Positions 59,136 to 64,000 of a stretch of 64,000 nucleotides of DNA are shown one piece after another; within the stretch, counting starts at the first letter, position 1; each line of letters opens with the position of its first letter. The stretch is taken from positions 62,001 to 126,000 of IMG/VR virus record IMGVR_UViG_3300049460_000312. One strand, written 5' to 3'. The position numbers were made by a program, and so were the translations under genes. Below the pieces are notes generated by a model. The model saw only the letters and a program-made list of their open reading frames with translations. It made no database searches and was not told where the DNA came from. Origin of the DNA: a virus.

Positions 59136-59846
59136 GGTATTCCTCACCTGTGGTCGGTATAGTCAAGCGGATAAGGCTTTAATGCCTCTTATAACTGGTC
59201 ACGATCTGGCCATTGCCGTAACCTTGGGTCCTGACTTACTTGGCACTTCAAAGAACACGAATTTCCCGTACTCTGCAATGAAAGTGTGTTGTCTCAACAC
59301 GGCGCTGTTGTCTGGGTGGGCTAGTAGCACCCGTAGGTCTCGTACCAGGCAACAAGGCATTCATTGTCTTTCACCACTTTTATTGTCCAGCTTTATTGCT
59401 GACCTATGGTGTTACAAAGAGCAGTACACTGCGCGTCAGATTCTCTGGACTTCATGACTAGGCGGTCCTCCTAGTCCCAGAGACCGATTCGCATTTGGGA
59501 GAATCGATGGATGGTTTCAAGAGCGGTCTTTATTTGTCGAATTTAGTCATCGTAGCTCATCCTGATGGAGTGTCTACTGCGCTGAGAGTGAAACGTGTTA
59601 GGTGTGCGAGAGGTCGTACTGGTTCGTATAGTCCTTAAACGGTAAAGTGTTAGAAAATTTTGCGCATAAAGCGAGAAAAAAGTGTGGTATCCAAGAAGAC
59701 ACGCTACAAGGAAGAGCGGAGTTAGTGGATACCACGAAGCCTGTTTGTCTTACCTTCAACATCGCAAAGCCAGCACCTCGCTCATGCTCTGCAATGGATA
59801 CATGGATGTAGTAAAAAATCTCTATTCCTCATGTACCACGAAGTAT
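59136..59846. other. Long structured non-coding region
   Basis: No gene was found in 711 bases. It contains nested inverted repeats: TCTCTGG..CCAGAGA enclosing ACTAGG..CCTAGT (about 59442-59489), CGATTC..GAATCG (about 59488-59510) and TGGTATCC..GGATACCA (about 59680-59733). It may be an RNA gene, an origin or a regulatory block. The direction is not known. Confidence 0.5.
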
Positions 59847-60539
59847 TTAGACGATGACCCAGTCCAGACGCGTGTAATACGAGAGTACACTCGGCGACAC
59901 TAGGGCCAATGAAATAACAATCCCGGAGGGACCATGTGAGCATGCAAAGGTGTGCACGCGCACCGTATTCTTGACGGCCTTCAGGAAAGCGATGATTTCA
60001 AGCAATACGGGCAGTGCTTCCTGGCCAGATTTCATCTTGGCGCCTGCCCACTTGTGATTTTCGTTTTCCAAAGAGTCTTCCAGATACGTGACAACATTCG
60101 CCACCGGCTGGGTGGGGTTGCTTGCGTCCTCTGCGAAGCACTGCTGAAAGGCCCGACGCTCGTCAGCCGTCGTCGGCTGGATGGTCAGGTTCAAGCCCTG
60201 GTCATCTCCTACGTCACGCAGACTCTCCTGAATGACATAGCGGTTGTTGGCCTTGCGTGTGTAGTGCGTCAGGTGGTATTCAAATACCCCTGGTTCACAC
60301 AACCGCGTAATCTTGGCGCAAGCTCGGTGCAACTGTTTCGTAAGCTCGCCCATGGCCTTGGGATAAAAGCGCCGACCATAGCGTTCTACAAACGCTACGT
60401 CCGAATCTTCCATGACACCACCGTATGGTTTAAACCACAGGTGCAAGGTATCGTTCTCAGTCATGATGTGTTGTTTCCAAAAAGTCGATTTCAATCCGGC
60501 GTATGCAGCCTCATGCATACGAGCGAACAATAAAGTCAT
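59847..60539 (-). CDS. Protein of unknown function
   Basis: The frame is 230 residues from ATG 60537-60539 (MTLLFARMHEAAYAG); a start at MTENDTLHLW (60464) is an alternative. It has a Cys/Arg-rich middle (CAKITRLCEPGVF) and ends in hydrophobic VIV. No motif was seen. It is the first gene on the minus strand after 60540. Confidence 0.7.
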   Translation of the reverse strand: MTLLFARMHEAAYAGLKSTFWKQHIMTENDTLHLWFKPYGGVMEDSDVAFVERYGRRFYPKAMGELTKQLHRACAKITRLCEPGVFEYHLTHYTRKANNRYVIQESLRDVGDDQGLNLTIQPTTADERRAFQQCFAEDASNPTQPVANVVTYLEDSLENENHKWAGAKMKSGQEALPVLLEIIAFLKAVKNTVRVHTFACSHGPSGIVISLALVSPSVLSYYTRLDWVIV

Positions 60540-60996
60540 AGAACCAGACAACCCTTATAGTTGTTACAGTCGAAGTCCGAACTACTGGACAGAATAGACT
60601 CCTGCCTCATAAAAGAGCCGTAAATTACGTTGACAGCATAAAGGAGAGGCTAAACCTCTCCCTTTAATATCTTTTTTACCTATTCTATTGATCTTGTGTA
60701 TGCTTAGACGCTACTCGTAAGCTTGGTGGGCCTTCGGCCCCACCTGCGCCTATGCTGGGTATGTTGGATCACCTGCGATGATGAGACTATCATCATGCTC
60801 ACAGTCTGACGCATGGGGCGTCAGCCTGGAATAGATAGTCACCTAACACTAAGTTATTTCTCCAACCCTAGCGCAGCTCACTTCTATCCCCTCTACCAGT
60901 GCATTCACTCCTGACCACACTGATCAAAACATAGGGGAAGGAGTGTAAAAAAATGAAAAGCCTAGAACGAATCGTATGTAACCTGAGGATTCGATT
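60540..60996. other. Divergent non-coding region with hairpins
   Basis: No gene was seen. It holds GGAGAGG..CCTCTCC (60644-60662) next to GCATAAA, GGTGGG..CCCACC near 60723-60744, GATGAT..ATCATC, and CTGACGC..GCGTCAG near 60808-60827. It is likely to carry promoters for genes 59847-60539 (minus) and 60997 (plus). Confidence 0.55.
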
Positions 60997-61692
60997 ATGC
61001 TCGAAGCATTACTACAAATACCCGCCGGTGCTGCCGCTGGAGGTGGCTCTGGCCTCAATGGCAATCCTACCACCCTTATCGCTGGTGATTCAAACGCAGG
61101 CTTCTATGGCGAGACTGATGGCAGCCAACTGATCACTGGCACTGCCCTGGCTAGCGCGATTGGTTTAGGCGCCGGCACCGATATCAATTCAACCGGTGGC
61201 TGGCTCAAGTTCTCCTGGAAGGGAAAGCCGCTGTACATTGCCAAGATGCCGTTCCGCGATAACTGTCCTTGGCAATACATCTACCAGAGCGGCGCTGTCT
61301 ATGGTGACGATACTGTCGGCACTTATCCTAGTGGCTTTAACCGCGTGCAGGACGCACGAGTTACCATCAACGGTGTCGTGCATCGAGTGAGACTGATGCA
61401 CATGGCTCTAACCGCCACCTCGCCACACGGCGTCCGTCCGGTTGCTGGAACCGAAGCCAATGATCTCTGGCTTGCGATCAAGGCCAATGCGGGCGGGCTT
61501 GCTAGCTATACCGATGCCCAGGTCGGACAGCCCACCGGGTCTTACTACTTCTCCGGCATTGAGTCCATGACCGGCACTACGACGATGTGTCTGTTGATGA
61601 ACAACGCTCTTCAGCTGTCGAACGACAACAAGACGCAAGGCAACGTCAACGGCGTTCACTTCCTGTGGCGACCGGTCCTGGAACCGATTTAA
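60997..61692 (+). CDS. Small adhesin-like protein, WRPVLE family, paralogue 3
   Basis: This protein has 231 residues with ATG 60997 and TGAGGA upstream. It begins MLEALLQIPAG with the shared tag, has ITGTALASAIG, NSTGGWLKF, AVYGDDTVG and ends FLWRPVLEPI. It is related to 7157-7858 and 13011-13742. It is probably a surface or tail-tip protein whose middle varies. The role is inferred from the paralogue set. Confidence 0.85.
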   Translation: MLEALLQIPAGAAAGGGSGLNGNPTTLIAGDSNAGFYGETDGSQLITGTALASAIGLGAGTDINSTGGWLKFSWKGKPLYIAKMPFRDNCPWQYIYQSGAVYGDDTVGTYPSGFNRVQDARVTINGVVHRVRLMHMALTATSPHGVRPVAGTEANDLWLAIKANAGGLASYTDAQVGQPTGSYYFSGIESMTGTTTMCLLMNNALQLSNDNKTQGNVNGVHFLWRPVLEPI

Positions 61693-61751
61693 GCATTTCC
61701 TTATGAGAGCGCCTGAGCGCTTGCCAAACAACCCCCTAGTGGTGAGTCATC

Positions 61752-62363
61752 ATGAAGAGCTTCATGTCTGCTGCATTGCAGAATACCGAACCAACCAAGA
61801 GCATCAAGCCCGCTGCAGAATGCAGCGACTGCGGTAACACCAAAGCCACGGCCACGGCTGGTGGTCTGGAATCCACCGAACAACAAGCGCCGGCTACTGA
61901 CAAACCTGCAGCCCCGCAACAGGAGAGCGCCGTCGTGGTTATGCAAGGACCGTTGGGCACCGCAATCACGGAAGCCCTGAACAAGTCACTCTCGAAGAAG
62001 AACCTCTCCGAGCCGGTGCAAGTCCCGGGGGTGGCGACCGAGTCGCTCACGACCGAGTATGTGCAAGCGAACGGTCAAATCAACAACCCGACCCAGCTCT
62101 TCGCCAAGATCAGCAAGGCCGTCGGGCTGGTGCCCGCTGTCGACGAGAAGCCTACCGCGATCAACACCATGCTCGACGCTGCAAGCAAAGTGGACGACAT
62201 CGACTTCATCATGGTCGAACACGTGGACGACGCTAACCCGTCGGCATCCGTCGTTCCGCAAAAAAGCACGATGCAGATCATGACCCCGGGTCAGGCCGCA
62301 TGCGAAAGCATCGCGATCGAGTCGGTGCAGATGGTGGTCACGTATCGCCGCCTGAAGGGATAA
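61752..62363 (+). CDS. Protein of unknown function with flexible N-terminus
   Basis: This protein has 203 residues. Residues 1-70 are low-complexity Ala/Thr/Lys/Glu. A small CSDCGNT motif at 24-30 looks zinc-like but is not complete. The rest is helical (ALNKSLSKKNLSEP). No function could be assigned. It shares its transcript with 62490-63794. Confidence 0.8.
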   Translation: MKSFMSAALQNTEPTKSIKPAAECSDCGNTKATATAGGLESTEQQAPATDKPAAPQQESAVVVMQGPLGTAITEALNKSLSKKNLSEPVQVPGVATESLTTEYVQANGQINNPTQLFAKISKAVGLVPAVDEKPTAINTMLDAASKVDDIDFIMVEHVDDANPSASVVPQKSTMQIMTPGQAACESIAIESVQMVVTYRRLKG

Positions 62364-62489
62364 CCTTGTAAGGCGCTCAGAGCCCCGTCAAGCGTTTCCA
62401 TCTGGATGGGGCAGCATTGCCCTGTCCATATGTCGCTCAGCCGCACACAGGGCCTCTGAAGCCTTCTCACCTTACAAGGACACCGATCC

Positions 62490-63794
62490 ATGTTTGAAAC
62501 CAACACAACGCAAGAAGCGCTTGATCTCGAACTGACGGCCGCTATGGAGTCAGGGCACGAGAGCCTGTACCGGACGGTGCGGGACGTGTTCGATGCCGAA
62601 GCCAAGGATCTGGAATTCGACAAGCGCATGGCCGAAGCGATCCATCGCTACAAGCAAAGCTTTATCAACCGCAACAAGGAACACGCGGCCTTTTTCGGTG
62701 GTAACCTGCTGGGTGCCAACGTGGTGCGCTTCGTGGACTCGGACAAGGACGCCTGGTTCGACAACATCATCCAGGCCGACGAAGAGCTGTTGCGCGAACA
62801 CCTGCATAACCTGCCCGGGATCAATCCTGAGTGGCACGTATCGTCCAACGTGATGAACCTCTCGTGTGCTTACCTGGTGCACAAGTTCTTTCACTCGGCG
62901 CTGCCGGCTGCCCAGAAGATGCAAGCGATGGTGGATGTCTTGCTGGTGCTCCAGTTCAAGTATATCTCTTCGATCCTCTACCGCTTCTTTCCGTATCCGG
63001 CGCCGCGTGAAGTCGCGGAAGCGACCTACGCCGCGCTGAACATGAAATTCATCCTGAAGGAGAAAGGCTCGTGGCTCGGATTGCTGCAACACCGCTGCGA
63101 CGAAATTCTCTCGCGCAACTCACCGCACTACAACGCTATCTCGCGCATGGATTCCGACAAGGAAGTCGTCGACATGCTCAACGCAATTCACGGGGCCCTG
63201 AAGGGTTACGTGAAGAACATGCGGGAAGTGATGGAGCGCATCCGTCTCACGGGCGGCAAGGTGAGCTCAGTGTCCTCAGTAGCTGGTGTGGATGGTGAGG
63301 AGATCCTGAAGGACAAGACGCGTGGTCCGATGGTCTACACCAACTACCTGAAGTCGATCCTCTCGGATAAGAATTCCTTTATCCGGGAAGAGCTGCTGCT
63401 GGTGGTGACCAAGATCATGCCGTCGGCCAACTACCGGCATCTGCGTGCAGCGCTTGAACACGTGTCGGGCAACTACTTCAAGTCCGATCACCAGAAGATC
63501 GAGAAGATTGTCAATTTGGCGATGGTGCACGCGTTTGCCTATCTGTCGGATAACCGTATCAGTCTGCGCTCGAACGTGGACCTCTCGGCGATGTTGATCC
63601 GGCTGAAGGGGGCCTACACTTCGTCGCGCTCTACTGATCCCGATCTGCTGGAGCTGAGGGACCTGGTCGAAGAAGTGATTCGGCCTTCCGTGGACTCCCG
63701 TACCCCGGCGGTGGTCGCTTCGGTGCGCACGGGAGTGCTGTTGTATCTGGTGTCGCGCGCATACACCATGTCGTACTACTCAGGCGGCCGTTAA
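62490..63794 (+). CDS. Protein of unknown function (structural-like)
   Basis: This protein has 434 residues with ATG 62490 and AAGGA upstream. It is helical, with FFGGNLLGANVVRFVDSD, VHKFFHSALPAAQKMQ and YRFFPYPAPREV. No enzyme motif was seen. It ends in a bidirectional hairpin. It may be a virion component, which is inference. Confidence 0.85.
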   Translation: MFETNTTQEALDLELTAAMESGHESLYRTVRDVFDAEAKDLEFDKRMAEAIHRYKQSFINRNKEHAAFFGGNLLGANVVRFVDSDKDAWFDNIIQADEELLREHLHNLPGINPEWHVSSNVMNLSCAYLVHKFFHSALPAAQKMQAMVDVLLVLQFKYISSILYRFFPYPAPREVAEATYAALNMKFILKEKGSWLGLLQHRCDEILSRNSPHYNAISRMDSDKEVVDMLNAIHGALKGYVKNMREVMERIRLTGGKVSSVSSVAGVDGEEILKDKTRGPMVYTNYLKSILSDKNSFIREELLLVVTKIMPSANYRHLRAALEHVSGNYFKSDHQKIEKIVNLAMVHAFAYLSDNRISLRSNVDLSAMLIRLKGAYTSSRSTDPDLLELRDLVEEVIRPSVDSRTPAVVASVRTGVLLYLVSRAYTMSYYSGGR

Positions 63795-63808
63795 TTACCA
63801 GCATAAGC

Positions 63809-63832
63809 GCCGGAGGGGTCACCCCCTCCGGC
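63809..63832. terminator. Bidirectional terminator between convergent genes
   Basis: Stem GCCGGAGGGG and CCCCTCCGGC with a TCAC loop, flanked by AGCATAA and TTATGTCGC. Confidence 0.85.
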
Positions 63833-63851
63833 CTTTATGTCGCTCTGAAAC

Positions 63852-64000
63852 TTACGAGCCCCAGCGACGCTGGGTTGAACCATACCCGTTCCAGCTGCCT
63901 GCAGCATTGCGGCTGTTCCAGTTATGGCCAGTGTTGCTACCGCCACTGACCCGGTCGGTGCGCTTCTTCTCCTTCGCTTCCTTGATCAGGTTATCCACGT
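63852..64000 (-). CDS. Protein of unknown function, C-terminal part (cut by window edge)
   Basis: This 49-residue C-terminal end is visible. It has a charged helix (IKEAKEKKRTD) followed by a Gly/Ser/Asn/Trp-rich tail ending RRWGS. The tail resembles flexible ends of structural proteins. The rest lies outside the window. Confidence 0.7.
   Translation of the reverse strand, partial: VDNLIKEAKEKKRTDRVSGGSNTGHNWNSRNAAGSWNGYGSTQRRWGS

Noticed and set aside
1-64000. CRISPR arrays, insertion sequences, integrase or attachment sites
   Set aside because: No regularly spaced direct repeats, transposase or integrase motifs or terminal repeats were seen in the window.

Overview
The window looks like part of the genome of a jumbo, nucleus-forming tailed phage of the phiKZ type that infects a Gram-negative bacterium. 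The support comes from several genes. There are split, multi-subunit RNA polymerase genes: a beta-prime N-terminal piece with the DFDGD catalytic motif, two different beta-prime C-terminal pieces, and a beta piece. There is a PhuZ-type tubulin, a diverged family B DNA polymerase fragment, an SF2 helicase, an SbcD-like phosphoesterase and an SSB-like protein. Read in the minus direction, the order PhuZ, DNA polymerase, large 704-residue protein, beta-prime-N, further early proteins, beta, beta-prime-C matches the remembered phiKZ order gp39, gp54 (nuclear shell), gp55, gp68, gp71-73, gp74. The host cannot be read from the sequence. A Gram-negative host is inferred from a phage-encoded YadA-like autotransporter.

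Layout. 1-7100: two glycine-rich adhesin-like genes, a structural-looking 568-residue protein with a possible -1 frameshift extension, and an RNA polymerase beta-prime C-terminal piece on the plus strand. 7100-16050: an accessory and lysis region with small adhesin-like proteins sharing one N-terminal tag, the trimeric autotransporter adhesin, an RNA ligase-like protein beside a tRNA-like stretch, a DUF3307 membrane protein and a DUF3380 endolysin. 16050-45340: a long minus-strand block of replication, transcription and probable nucleus genes (helicase, phosphatase, histone-H1-like protein, acetyltransferase, RNA polymerase pieces, SSB, phosphoesterase, candidate shell protein, DNA polymerase). 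45400-58350: many small minus-strand genes of unknown role around PhuZ, plus a 293-residue protein that carries a piece of RNA polymerase beta. 58600-64000: non-coding structured DNA, another tagged adhesin-like gene and structural-looking plus-strand genes.

Expression signals. Five close and one diverged copy of CACATATTACYAA lie upstream of minus-strand genes (RNA polymerase beta, the candidate nuclear shell, the 588-residue protein, the beta-derived protein and others). They resemble the phiKZ early promoter core. About twenty intergenic hairpins are flanked by CGGCATA on one side and TATGCCG on the other; they serve as probable terminators and carry TATG, the short late-promoter motif reported for phiKZ. 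A plausible programme is that the virion polymerase reads the early promoters to make the second polymerase, shell and replication genes, and the second polymerase then reads the late structural genes.

Most small genes have no function I can recognise. Families were assigned by eye from motifs; no database search was possible.
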